From positions 1 through 64,000 of the forward strand of contig JBBEBR010000014.1 in the NCBI GenBank assembly GCA_040882225.1: DNA of 64,000 nucleotides, read 5' to 3'. Numbering within the stretch: the first letter of the stretch is position 1; each line of letters opens with the position of its first letter. This stretch comes from Gracilimonas sp040882225 (GTDB lineage: Bacteria > Bacteroidota > Rhodothermia > Balneolales > Balneolaceae). Below the pieces are notes generated by a model. It saw only the letters and a list, made by a program, of their open reading frames with translations. It did not search any database and was not told the origin of the DNA. Below are positions 17,542 to 26,535 of this stretch, one piece after another. The position numbers were made by a program, and so were the translations under genes.

Positions 17542-18117
17542 TTAGCTGATTTCGAATCTCCCTTTAAGCTCCTTGTAGAGCCATCCTCTTGCTTTCATCC
17601 AGTCTCTTTTTACGGTGCTTTCGGAAACATTTAATGCTCCGGCGGTTTCTTCAATACTCATCTCCCCGAAAAAACGCATTTCCACAACTTTGCTTAGGCG
17701 CTCACTGAGTTTACTTAGGCGATTGAGCGCGTCATCAATATCAATTAGCTCTTTGGCTTTTTTGGAGTGAGCGTTAAAAACTTCATCCATATAGGTGAGG
17801 TCTTCTTTTTTACCACCACGTTTTTGCGCATGTTTTTTCCGGGCGTAATCAATAAGAATTTGCCGCATACACTGCGAGGCAATCGCCAAAAAATGATTAC
17901 GATCATAAAACTTTATCTGAGATTGATCGATCATTTTCAAATAAGCTTCATGCACAAGTTCTGTTCGGGAAAGGGTATGATCACTTTGCCGATTCATATG
18001 CATATTAGCGATGTTCTTAAGTTTGTCGTAGATCAATGGATATAACTGATCGTAGACATCATCTTGACCCTCTTTTAGCTTTACCAAAAGCTGGGTTATT
18101 TCTGAAGAAGAGCTCAT
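17542..18117 (-). CDS. ECF-family RNA polymerase sigma factor
   Basis: The 191-residue protein has a sigma region 2 (HTLSRTELVHEAYLKMID and FLAIASQCMRQILIDYARKKHAQKR, about residues 45-105). Region 4 has a helix-turn-helix (MSIEETAGALNVSESTVKRDWMKARGWLYKEL, about 153-185). The sequence resembles the large ECF group of PF07638/TIGR02999, often found near serine/threonine kinases or signalling proteins. No anti-sigma factor or kinase adjoins it here. It is divergent from aubB-type polyamine genes, with 236 bases between. Targets are unknown. The start is the ATG at 18117. Confidence 0.9.
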   Translation of the reverse strand: MSSSSEITQLLVKLKEGQDDVYDQLYPLIYDKLKNIANMHMNRQSDHTLSRTELVHEAYLKMIDQSQIKFYDRNHFLAIASQCMRQILIDYARKKHAQKRGGKKEDLTYMDEVFNAHSKKAKELIDIDDALNRLSKLSERLSKVVEMRFFGEMSIEETAGALNVSESTVKRDWMKARGWLYKELKGRFEIS

Positions 18118-18281
18118 TAATTACTTCATTTTATTTTTGACCCACACTTTCTATAGCTCTCGTATAAGTGGGTAGAATTTTATTTGAGTATAAAAAATGC
18201 ATTCAAAATAAACCAATTTAATGAGCAGTATTTAGGCTTCAAAACATGGCGACTGGTAAAACAGAAACCAAGGGGTGCATG

Positions 18282-18315
18282 AGCGGGTAGAAAATGTTAC
18301 TACCCGCTTTTTTTT
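18282..18315 (+). terminator. Strong terminator-type hairpin between the sigma gene and aguB
   Basis: A 9-bp stem (AGCGGGTAG at 18282-18290 with its complement at 18300-18308) is followed by a run of eight T (18308-18315). It points along the plus strand although no plus-strand gene ends nearby. Either it ends a short non-coding transcript from the divergent region or it attenuates aguB, whose ATG lies 39 bases on. Confidence 0.75.
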
Positions 18316-18353
18316 ATACCTTAAAATATCGTGCTTTTTTGTAATTTTGATGC

Positions 18354-19229
18354 ATGAAAAAATCCGAAAAAGTTACGCTCGCACTCGTACAAACCCATTG
18401 TAGCAATAATCCCAAAGACAACCTCTTCAGGCAAATTGGGTTAATTAGAGAAGCTGCCAAAAAAGGAGCCCAAATTGTGTGCCTGCAAGAGCTTTTCCAT
18501 ACTCCCTACTTTTGTGTGGATTATAACGACCGGTATTTTGATTGGGCTGAATCTCTGAACGGTGAATTAGCCGATAGCCTGAAAAGCCTTGCAAGTGAAC
18601 TGGAAGTGGTGATTATCGCTCCTTTTTTTGAGAAAAGAGCTAAGGGTGTTTACCACAACTCGCTGGTAGCTATTGATGCCGATGGCTCTTTATTGGGAAG
18701 TTATCGGAAGATGCACATCCCGGATGATCCCGGATTTTATGAGAAGTATTATTTTACTCCGGGAGATGAAGAAACCGGTTTCAAAGTATTTGATACCCGT
18801 TTTGGGAAAATCGGAACCTTGATTTGTTGGGATCAATGGTATCCCGAAGCGGCCCGAATTACGGCTTTGAAAGGAGCCGATATTCTGTTTTATCCTACGG
18901 CGATTGGGACTTTGTCAAAAGAGAATAGGAAGGAGAAAAAAGAGTTCCATGATGCATGGGAAACCATTCAGCGCAGCCATGCCATCGCAAACGGGTGTTT
19001 TGTGGCTTCCGTGAACAGGGTAGGCAAAGAGTCTGGAACTAAATTTTGGGGAGCTTCTTTTGTTGCGGGTCCTTTTGGACAAATACTTGCCAAAGCCGGA
19101 GATAAAGAAGAAGTGCTGATTACAGAAGTTGATTTAGGCTCCATCGAAACTCAAAGAAAAAACTGGCCTTTTTTTCGTGACCGTCGCATAGAACTGTACA
19201 AGCCTATTTTAAAGAGGATGGATGATTAG
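18354..19229 (+). CDS. aguB: N-carbamoylputrescine amidase
   Basis: AguB hydrolyses N-carbamoylputrescine to putrescine, carbon dioxide and ammonia, the last step of the agmatine route to polyamines. The 291-residue nitrilase-superfamily protein has the catalytic triad Glu46 (LQELFH), Lys near 123 (YRKMHIPDD) and Cys158 within CWDQWYPE, a motif diagnostic of this enzyme. It is followed at a gap of about 100 bases by agmatine deiminase, so the two steps are encoded together. A TAATTTTG box at 18342-18349 sits just before the ATG; if it is the promoter the transcript would be almost leaderless. Confidence 0.93.
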   Translation: MKKSEKVTLALVQTHCSNNPKDNLFRQIGLIREAAKKGAQIVCLQELFHTPYFCVDYNDRYFDWAESLNGELADSLKSLASELEVVIIAPFFEKRAKGVYHNSLVAIDADGSLLGSYRKMHIPDDPGFYEKYYFTPGDEETGFKVFDTRFGKIGTLICWDQWYPEAARITALKGADILFYPTAIGTLSKENRKEKKEFHDAWETIQRSHAIANGCFVASVNRVGKESGTKFWGASFVAGPFGQILAKAGDKEEVLITEVDLGSIETQRKNWPFFRDRRIELYKPILKRMDD

Positions 19230-19331
19230 TTTTTTAGATATTTGACATGAGACACAAAATATAAGAGATAGGAAAACCTCATAGTTAAAATTACTATCAG
19301 AATAAACACTGCTAAAGTTTTGGAAAATTTT

Positions 19332-20414
19332 ATGTCAAATATCTCACATCTATCATCTAATCCCCGAATGCCTGCCGAATGGGAGCAACATGCAGCCACA
19401 CAACTTCATTGGCCCTCGAACTCAAGAACCTGGCCCGGAAAAAGGCTTGACCTGGTTGAAGAAGTGTATTGTAGAATTATTGAAGAGCTGCATTTTTATG
19501 AACCTATTCATCTGTTTGTGAAGGATCTGGAAACCAGAAACAGAATGATGCAAAAGTTAGCGACCCGCGCGGTGGATTTAGATCGTATTATCATCCATCA
19601 ACAAAAAATAAACGACGTCTGGGCTCGGGATTGTGGCCCTATTTTTGTGAAAGAAGAGGGCAATTTTATAATAACTGATTGGGGATATAACGCCTGGGGA
19701 AGAAAATATGCGCCCTGGCAGGATGATAATTCCCTTCCAAAATACATTGCGGAAAAATATGCTTTAAAGAGGGTGGAGCCAGGAATAATTCTGGAAGGCG
19801 GTTCTATTGATGTAAATGGAGCTGGAGCATTACTTACTACCGAATCTGTTTTGCTGAATCCAAACAGGAATCCTGAGTTTTCGAAGGCTGAAATTGAGGA
19901 TAAGTTGAAAATTTATTTGGGTGTAAATCAGGTTATTTGGCTGAAGAAGGGACTGGCCGGAGATGATACCGATGGCCATGTAGATGATCTTACCCGTTTT
20001 TTGAATGAAGACACAGTTCTCACAATGATTAGTGAAGATCCGGAAGATGTGAATTATGAGGCCCTTCAGGAGAATTTGGAAATACTGAAGTCGGTGAGAT
20101 TAAAAGATGGCAGAAAACTCAATATAGAAACGCTTCCTCTTCCACAGACAAAAATTAACGAGACTACGGTAGACGGGTCGGAATTTGTGCCTGCGAGTTA
20201 TGCCAATTTTTATATTGCCAATAATGCGGTATTGGTTCCTTTATATGATAAGCGGTATGATCGGCAGGCAATGGAGCTTTTCAAAAAATACTACCCTCAA
20301 AGAGAAATAATAGGAATAGAATGTGCCGATTTGGTTTGGGGACAGGGTTCCATTCATTGCATAACACAACAGTGGTATGGGGTTTTAAACAGCACAGCAG
20401 GCAAAGTAGGGTAA
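19332..20414 (+). CDS. aguA: Agmatine deiminase
   Basis: AguA converts agmatine to N-carbamoylputrescine and ammonia, feeding AguB encoded just upstream. The 360-residue protein has the family hallmarks MPAEWEQHAATQLHWP near the N-terminus, WARDCGPIFV, DDTDGHVDDLTRF, and the catalytic cysteine in SIHCITQQ (about Cys343). A TTG at 19320 opens the frame four codons earlier, but the ATG at 19332 is preferred; family homology proper begins near the MPAEW segment. Arginine decarboxylase, which would supply agmatine, is not in the window. Confidence 0.96.
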   Translation: MSNISHLSSNPRMPAEWEQHAATQLHWPSNSRTWPGKRLDLVEEVYCRIIEELHFYEPIHLFVKDLETRNRMMQKLATRAVDLDRIIIHQQKINDVWARDCGPIFVKEEGNFIITDWGYNAWGRKYAPWQDDNSLPKYIAEKYALKRVEPGIILEGGSIDVNGAGALLTTESVLLNPNRNPEFSKAEIEDKLKIYLGVNQVIWLKKGLAGDDTDGHVDDLTRFLNEDTVLTMISEDPEDVNYEALQENLEILKSVRLKDGRKLNIETLPLPQTKINETTVDGSEFVPASYANFYIANNAVLVPLYDKRYDRQAMELFKKYYPQREIIGIECADLVWGQGSIHCITQQWYGVLNSTAGKVG

Positions 20415-20533
20415 TCAAATCTAAAGACTACATAATTAGGTGGTGATATTGAATGCGGAAATTTGTAATTAAGCGTAGCAAAAATTTTGTAATCAAATAC
20501 AAATGGTAAACATTAATCTAACTAATAAATCCA

Positions 20534-23500
20534 ATGAAAAAACTAATACTAATTATGCTATTATTTGGAGGTATAGTTGTTAATAGCCAGGCACAGCAAG
20601 TTAATGCTGATCAGGCAATGGACAATTATACCTCTTATGACTTCGGATCGAGGGCAGCGGAAGCTAATCCGTTAGCAAGTGATGTTTTAAAAGCAGAGTT
20701 TGCAGAAAGGATGAATGCAAATCTTTCTACCCAATTACGAATGAAAGGAGCGGTAGATCATCCCGCTTTAGGTGCTCACTTTAAACATTATACCCCAAAT
20801 AATACCGGTAGTAATGGATTAAGTGATGTACGTGTGCGCTTTGTGGAAGAAGATTCTCAAGGCAAACTTTATTTCAGTACCTCCGGTATGGATATTTGGA
20901 ACGGCTTTGGATGGGAAAATCACAATCCTTCTAATTCTCCAATACCTAACATGGTTATTCATGATATGCTTGAAGATCGTATGGGTAATATTTGGCTTGC
21001 TACTTTTTCTGGCCTTGCACGAGTTGATGGAGAATCAGGAGATTTTCAGATCTTTAACGAAGTTAACGGCTTGATTTCACCCCTTGTTTTAACTTTGCAT
21101 GAAGCAAAAGACGGTAGAATTTTTGCCGGCCATCGCTGGAACGAAACCTTTGGCGGCGGCGTCTCTGTTTTAAATGCTTATGGTTCTGTTAATTATACCT
21201 TTAATGGCGAACAAGGATTATTTGGCGAAAGTGTGGAAGATTTCGCTGAATCTGACGGCAAGATTTATATAGCAACAGGAGCTGATCCAACCAATGGTGA
21301 ATCCGGCGGAATTACAGTATATGATCTTCGTGGGGATTCAGTAATTACAGCATATCATAAAGATAATTCTGATCTACCTACTAATGAAGTTGGGAATTTA
21401 GCAGTTGACCAAGATGGAAACCTTTGGGCCGGTCTTTACACTAATTCGAATATTGGCAATACTGAAGGTGGAATCGTGAAATTTGATGGCACGAGCTGGA
21501 CTCACTTTTCCCAAGAAAATGGTGACAATGTTGGGGTTGATCTCCGGGATTTACACGTAGACAGTAACGGTGACTTGTGGATAGCTTCCGTTCAAGGTGT
21601 TCATAAATATGATGGCTCAACGTTCACAGAAGTAGTAGCAGAAGCTGATATCCCTATGATATTTTTGGCAGACGTTAATGAGCTTAGTGATGGCAGGATG
21701 ACCTTTTCCACCTTTAATTCATTTGAAAATAATGGTGGCGTACATTTTTATGATCCTGCTACAGACAGTTGGGAATATATTAGCAGCAGCACGGATAATG
21801 GTGCTAATTCTCAAATCTATTTTGGAGCCGATTACGACAGTAAAGGAAATTTGTGGGTTACCGGTTTTTATGGCCTGCAAAAATTCGATGGCAGCAAATG
21901 GGAAACATGGACCGCCGCTGATGGCCTTGCATATACCTACGGTTGGGATTTAATTGTAGACAGCAATGATAATGTTTGGGTTAATAGTACAGAAAACGGC
22001 TTAACTCGCATAAATGCTGATGGTTCAATCGATACTATTACCGATCACGGATTTTTTGTTGAAAGCAATTATGAAGCTACCAACGGAGATATGTGGTTTG
22101 GTGATTATTATGGTGATTATAATAATGATGGCACATTGGAATCCAACGGGATATTGCATTATGATGGTTCTTCTTACACAGTATATGATTCTACCAATGG
22201 ATTACCGACAGGATCAGCCGGTGCGGTTATCAGTATTTCAGAAGATCAACAAGGACGAATTTTAGCAGCAACACACGATGGACTTTATCGCCTGGAAGGT
22301 GGAAGCTTTACCAAGTGGGAGTTTGAGGGCTATAATGGTGGCCCGGTATTTAAGCTCCATCTGGATTCTCAAAACCGGCTTTGGATAAATGATGGCTCGA
22401 GAACTTCTCTGTTAGATGGTGTGAATTGGCAATACTTTGATGCCCAAGATGGCATTGACGGCTGGGTAGAAGATATAGAAGAAGATATGAGTGGGCGGGT
22501 TTGGCTCGCTCAGCCTGATGGTGCTGTAGTTTATGATAATGGCAAATTTCATCGAGTAAGTCCAAAAAATGGTATTCCTACAGGTGGATATGTATATGAT
22601 CTTGCACCCTCACGTACAGATGCTGGAACAATGGCTTTTGCTATTTACAACGGCGGAATTGTGGTTATGGAATCCGAACTTCCTGTGTTTGTCTCCGACA
22701 TCTCAGATAATCCTGACGATCAAGGTAACTGGATCCGAGTGCAGGTAGGTGGATATTTATTAAGTCAAAATTACACAGGTGATGGAGCTGATGCCTGGCG
22801 TGTTGAGGTAAATATGGACGGAAACTGGGAGAGCGCTTCACCCGTTTCACCCGCTTCATCTAACTCAATAAGCGTACAGGTTTCGGTAACAAAACCTACC
22901 GGCGTTACTGCTGACGAAACCAACAGCTATGAATTCCGCGTAGTTGCACTGAATGAGGAAGAAGGTGTAGTTGGTGTTAGTGAAACGGTTACAGGTTTTG
23001 CAGAAGACAATATTGCTCCGGCAAAGGTTCAGTCTCTTACCTCAGAAAAAGCCGATGGCAACATAACTCTTAGCTGGCAAGGCGTGGATGATAATGATCT
23101 AAGCGGATATGAAGTTTATGACGCTTCTGTGAGTGATTTTTCAGCCAGTGAACCAATAGCTTCCACTACTAATCTCAGTATTGAGATAGAAGACAAAAGT
23201 TATGATGAATTGTTAGTGGTTTCTAAAGACATTCATAATAATTACGGAGCGCCGGTTGCTACAATGATTGAAACAAGCAATGATCAGGTAACGGGTTTAC
23301 CGAAAGATTTTGAACTAAATCAAAATTATCCGAACCCGTTTAACCCAACAACTAAAATTAGCTATGCACTGCCGCAAAATAGCCATGTACGAATTTCTGT
23401 GTACAATAGTATTGGGCAGCAAGTAGCGGTTTTGATGAATGAAGTTAGATCTGCTGGAAATCACCAAGTGAATTTCAATGCCGCGCAGCTAAACAGCGGT

Positions 23501-23566
23501 ATGTATATTTACAAGATTGAAGCGGGTAATTTCACCCAGACAAGAAAAATGATGCTGATTAAGTAA
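20534..23566 (+). CDS. Large secreted two-component-type beta-propeller protein with T9SS sorting domain
   Basis: The 1010-residue protein has a signal peptide (about 1-20). Most of it is made of repeats of the two-component regulator propeller type: short units such as GNIWLATFSGLARVDG, GDLWIASVQGVHKYDG and GNLWVTGFYGLQKFDG spread over about residues 90-710. A fibronectin-III-like module follows (about 830-915). The last 85 residues form a type IX sorting domain with NYPNPFNPTT and the final KMMLIK. It would be secreted across the outer membrane and anchored or released. It has no kinase or DNA-binding part, unlike intracellular propeller regulators. A strong terminator follows. The ligand is unknown. 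Confidence 0.85.
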   Translation: MKKLILIMLLFGGIVVNSQAQQVNADQAMDNYTSYDFGSRAAEANPLASDVLKAEFAERMNANLSTQLRMKGAVDHPALGAHFKHYTPNNTGSNGLSDVRVRFVEEDSQGKLYFSTSGMDIWNGFGWENHNPSNSPIPNMVIHDMLEDRMGNIWLATFSGLARVDGESGDFQIFNEVNGLISPLVLTLHEAKDGRIFAGHRWNETFGGGVSVLNAYGSVNYTFNGEQGLFGESVEDFAESDGKIYIATGADPTNGESGGITVYDLRGDSVITAYHKDNSDLPTNEVGNLAVDQDGNLWAGLYTNSNIGNTEGGIVKFDGTSWTHFSQENGDNVGVDLRDLHVDSNGDLWIASVQGVHKYDGSTFTEVVAEADIPMIFLADVNELSDGRMTFSTFNSFENNGGVHFYDPATDSWEYISSSTDNGANSQIYFGADYDSKGNLWVTGFYGLQKFDGSKWETWTAADGLAYTYGWDLIVDSNDNVWVNSTENGLTRINADGSIDTITDHGFFVESNYEATNGDMWFGDYYGDYNNDGTLESNGILHYDGSSYTVYDSTNGLPTGSAGAVISISEDQQGRILAATHDGLYRLEGGSFTKWEFEGYNGGPVFKLHLDSQNRLWINDGSRTSLLDGVNWQYFDAQDGIDGWVEDIEEDMSGRVWLAQPDGAVVYDNGKFHRVSPKNGIPTGGYVYDLAPSRTDAGTMAFAIYNGGIVVMESELPVFVSDISDNPDDQGNWIRVQVGGYLLSQNYTGDGADAWRVEVNMDGNWESASPVSPASSNSISVQVSVTKPTGVTADETNSYEFRVVALNEEEGVVGVSETVTGFAEDNIAPAKVQSLTSEKADGNITLSWQGVDDNDLSGYEVYDASVSDFSASEPIASTTNLSIEIEDKSYDELLVVSKDIHNNYGAPVATMIETSNDQVTGLPKDFELNQNYPNPFNPTTKISYALPQNSHVRISVYNSIGQQVAVLMNEVRSAGNHQVNFNAAQLNSGMYIYKIEAGNFTQTRKMMLIK

Positions 23567-23586
23567 TTCACTTACAGCCAATTTCC

Positions 23587-23621
23587 AAAGGCCGTTTCAC
23601 ATTGTGGAGCGGCCTTTTTTT
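23587..23621 (+). terminator. Rho-independent terminator of the propeller gene
   Basis: The stem AAAGGCCG (23587-23594) with CGGCCTTT (23610-23617) is followed by a T run, 20 bases past the stop codon. It lies between convergent genes and may also slow transcription from the minus-strand operon. Confidence 0.9.
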
Positions 23622-23629
23622 GTGCATTA

Positions 23630-25126
23630 CTATTTTATTAAAGTCATTCTTTTAGTGACTTTGAAAGGGATATCCCGAACAAATAGCTGGTAATAATACA
23701 TTCCACTGCTATATCCATCTGCATTGAATGTGACAACATATTGCCCCGGTCTCTGATATTCGTTTACTAATGTTTGAAGCCTCCTCCCTAAATAATCATA
23801 AATATGTAACTCAACATAAGAAGCTTCATTTGTAGCGTATTGTATTCTTGTAGAAGGATTGAACGGATTCGGGTAATTCTGGTGAAGCGTTACTTGCTTT
23901 GGAATTTCCTTCGGCTCCGGCTCGCTGGAAACGGGGAGTTGTTTGAGTGTAGTAGTTTCCTGCGTTTCGGTATTTACTTCCAGAAGTTCTTCTGTGGTGA
24001 GTACGTAGAGAATATCAGAACCGGGTTTTTTGTAGAGGCCGGTGATGGGATATTCCACTGACAGAAATTCCATAAAGGATTCATCATTAGTGGATTCATA
24101 TACCACATTCCCATTGCCGAAATAAAATAAACCATCGCCTTCCAGTATTTGACTCAGATATATTTTACTGGAATCTCCCCAAACCTCCTCCCAGCTGTTA
24201 CCAAGATCGGTTGATTTTAGCAGCTGATAATAATCGATCGTATCCGGTTCGGTATGGAATGAAAAATAATTATCAAGTGGTGAATATTTAAATCGAGTTG
24301 CTGAGATGATGGTTGAATTTTCTTCACCATAAATAAAAGCATCCATAGAACTCCAGGAAAATTCATTATCCCGAAAAGACATGGTTTTACCCAGGTCATC
24401 CGACCAGAAAAGGGAATCATTTCGCTGAAAATACATTCCTCCTTTTTGATTATGATCTACACTTAGAAAATTTTGTCCATAAATCAATACACTATCCGAC
24501 CTCCCGTAAAAACAGTTACCATCCTCACCGTTTGGGCAATATAGTTCAGGGTCTTCATCCTCATTAGCTTTAACCAACCAAACATATGGGTACTGTATAG
24601 AGGACAGGCTGTCACCATCAAGGATAATTACAATGCTGCTTTCCCAGAAATCATAAACTCCAAAAGTGAGCGTGTCGGTACGGACTATATCAAACTTATT
24701 GATCCAACTCCCTCCGGCATCAAAAAATGAATTGTTATATGCCCTGGCTCTTCCAAAATGATTGTCGTAAATATCACGTTTAAAACTGAAGTAAAACCAT
24801 TTGCTCAGGTCATTATCAAGAAATTGAAAATCCTGAACAGCAAATATTGGATTATCAAACTCCAAGCACCGATGTTGTCGAAAGGATTCAAACCTCAAGG
24901 AGTCTGTTTCTGACTGGGTGTTAAAGTGAAAAACATCATTCCGCCAGGTAATGCAGTTTTCACTACCAATTACTTCCTCTTCATCCAAGTGATTATATAA
25001 ACGGTAAAATAAGTGAGTTACTCCGCTTGAATCTTCCAGGCCTTTTAAATCATGGAAGTATTTTTCCTGACCAATTGCGGGCAGACTCAAACAAATAAAA
25101 AAGAGCATAAAGAGCAGGTTTTTCAT
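23630..25126 (-). CDS. T9SS-secreted BNR-like protein, type A paralog (operon gene 4)
   Basis: The 498-residue protein has a signal peptide (about 1-19) and the type A opening EKYFHDLKGLEDSSGVTHLFYRLYN. Asp-box-like turns (LFWSDDLGKTM, STDLGNSWEEVWG) suggest a sialidase-type propeller. A nearly invariant linker (TGLYKKP to PVSSEPEP) leads to a T9SS sorting domain. That domain differs from those of its three neighbours (VELHIYDYLGRRLQTLVNEY and KRMTLIK), although the linker is almost identical. It is the last gene of a four-gene operon, joined by an ATGA overlap. The function is unknown; secretion across the outer membrane is well supported. Confidence 0.75.
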   Translation of the reverse strand: MKNLLFMLFFICLSLPAIGQEKYFHDLKGLEDSSGVTHLFYRLYNHLDEEEVIGSENCITWRNDVFHFNTQSETDSLRFESFRQHRCLEFDNPIFAVQDFQFLDNDLSKWFYFSFKRDIYDNHFGRARAYNNSFFDAGGSWINKFDIVRTDTLTFGVYDFWESSIVIILDGDSLSSIQYPYVWLVKANEDEDPELYCPNGEDGNCFYGRSDSVLIYGQNFLSVDHNQKGGMYFQRNDSLFWSDDLGKTMSFRDNEFSWSSMDAFIYGEENSTIISATRFKYSPLDNYFSFHTEPDTIDYYQLLKSTDLGNSWEEVWGDSSKIYLSQILEGDGLFYFGNGNVVYESTNDESFMEFLSVEYPITGLYKKPGSDILYVLTTEELLEVNTETQETTTLKQLPVSSEPEPKEIPKQVTLHQNYPNPFNPSTRIQYATNEASYVELHIYDYLGRRLQTLVNEYQRPGQYVVTFNADGYSSGMYYYQLFVRDIPFKVTKRMTLIK

Positions 25127-26535
25127 TTTACCAGCATCATTTTTTGGGTGAAGGTTTGTCCGGCGCTTTGCAGGCGGTAAAAATACATTCCCGAGGAGAG
25201 ACCAGAAGCATCAAACGTAACCTGGTGCGAACCGGCGGATTTCCGCTCACCATCCACCAGCACCGCCACTTTTCTTCCCATCACATCAAACACTTCAAGG
25301 TTCACCAAACTGTTTACTGCTAACTGATAACTGATCACTGTAGTCGGGTTGAAAGGATTGGGATAGTTTTGTTCTAAAGTGATTTGATTGGGGATTTCCT
25401 TCGGCTCCGGCTCGCTGGAAACAGGGAGTTGTTTAAGCGTTGTGGTTTCCTGAGTTTCGGTGTTTACTTCCAGTAGTTCTTCTGTGGTAAGCACGTAGAG
25501 AAGATCAGAATCCGGTTTTTTATAGAGGCCGGTGATTTGATCATCTACGAAGATCAGTTCCGTAAAAGAATTGCCGAAATCATCGGAGTTTAATATAAGA
25601 GTTGAATCGGATATGAATAATCTTCCTGGAATTTGATCATCAATAGTTAAGAACTTAGGTGAATTAGTCTCGAAACCAATTTCAATAAGACTCCAGGTGC
25701 TATGAGCTCCTAACTCACTGGATTTGAATATGCCGTTTTTTCCCAATGAGTAAATGTGCGAACTATCGCTATCAAATTTCAAGGAGCTGGAAAAGCTGTT
25801 GGTATCAACTTGTGTAAAATTTTGGAGAGACTGTTCACTTCTATACAAGCCATTCTGGTTTTCTGCCCGGGCAAAATATAAGGAGTCCAAAGAGGGGTGC
25901 TGAGCTATAATGTCCCAGTTAATTGCAACTGAGTCGGTATAAGCCGCATAAGTTTCATGGTTCTGGAATTGTGGCCAATCATTTCCCTTAGCGGGAAATT
26001 TTAAAGTCCCCGCATTATAATCTGTTTGTATGAATAGAGAATCCTGCTCTGTATTTAAGAAAAAACCTGTAGGAAAATAATCTTTATAATTTGTTGTACT
26101 TACAGACTTGGTAGGCACAGGGAGATCAAACTGAAACATATGACCTTCATAATCCAATATTGAATATTGTGAATTAGCAACCTCTCCTTTAATCCATTTT
26201 TTTGGATTTTGATCAACAAAGGTATAATCAAAAATCCTATAGTAGTTATATCCCCCACAATACTCTGTAGCGTACTGCTCGAATAGCAGGGAATCCAAAC
26301 CTGTAGAAGTTCTAAAATGGTAGATGTTATTATCCCTTCTGAAATAACTTATAGTTCCGTCGCCACATGGGTATTCATCTTCGTAATAATCATTCATTTT
26401 ATAAAACAAATGAGTAACCCCGGCTGAATCTTCCATTCCCCGAAGTTCGTGGAAATAGGCTTTCTGGATATTTTCCTGGGCTAATGCGGAAACGGTAGCT
26501 ACAGCAAAAACAGAGAGTAGTATCAGCTTTTTCAT
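25123..26535 (-). CDS. T9SS-secreted BNR-like protein, type B paralog (operon gene 3)
   Basis: The 470-residue protein has a signal peptide and the type B opening KAYFHELRGMEDSAGVTHLFYKMND. Asp-box-like turns (LNSDDFGNSFTEL near the end of the body) precede the shared linker and the T9SS domain with NYPNPFNPTT, LEVFDVMGRKVAVLVDGE and the final KMMLVK. The domain contains the AVNSLVN segment encoded by a heptamer-repeat-like word (25309-25326). It overlaps the next gene by ATGA and the previous one by ATGA. It is closest in layout to the gene at 27986-29413. Its function is unknown. Confidence 0.75.
   Translation of the reverse strand: MKKLILLSVFAVATVSALAQENIQKAYFHELRGMEDSAGVTHLFYKMNDYYEDEYPCGDGTISYFRRDNNIYHFRTSTGLDSLLFEQYATEYCGGYNYYRIFDYTFVDQNPKKWIKGEVANSQYSILDYEGHMFQFDLPVPTKSVSTTNYKDYFPTGFFLNTEQDSLFIQTDYNAGTLKFPAKGNDWPQFQNHETYAAYTDSVAINWDIIAQHPSLDSLYFARAENQNGLYRSEQSLQNFTQVDTNSFSSSLKFDSDSSHIYSLGKNGIFKSSELGAHSTWSLIEIGFETNSPKFLTIDDQIPGRLFISDSTLILNSDDFGNSFTELIFVDDQITGLYKKPDSDLLYVLTTEELLEVNTETQETTTLKQLPVSSEPEPKEIPNQITLEQNYPNPFNPTTVISYQLAVNSLVNLEVFDVMGRKVAVLVDGERKSAGSHQVTFDASGLSSGMYFYRLQSAGQTFTQKMMLVK

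Noticed and set aside
18118..18281. Known riboswitch class before aguB
   Set aside because: A few words looked TPP-like (GGGGTGC), but the remaining conserved elements are absent, so no class is called.
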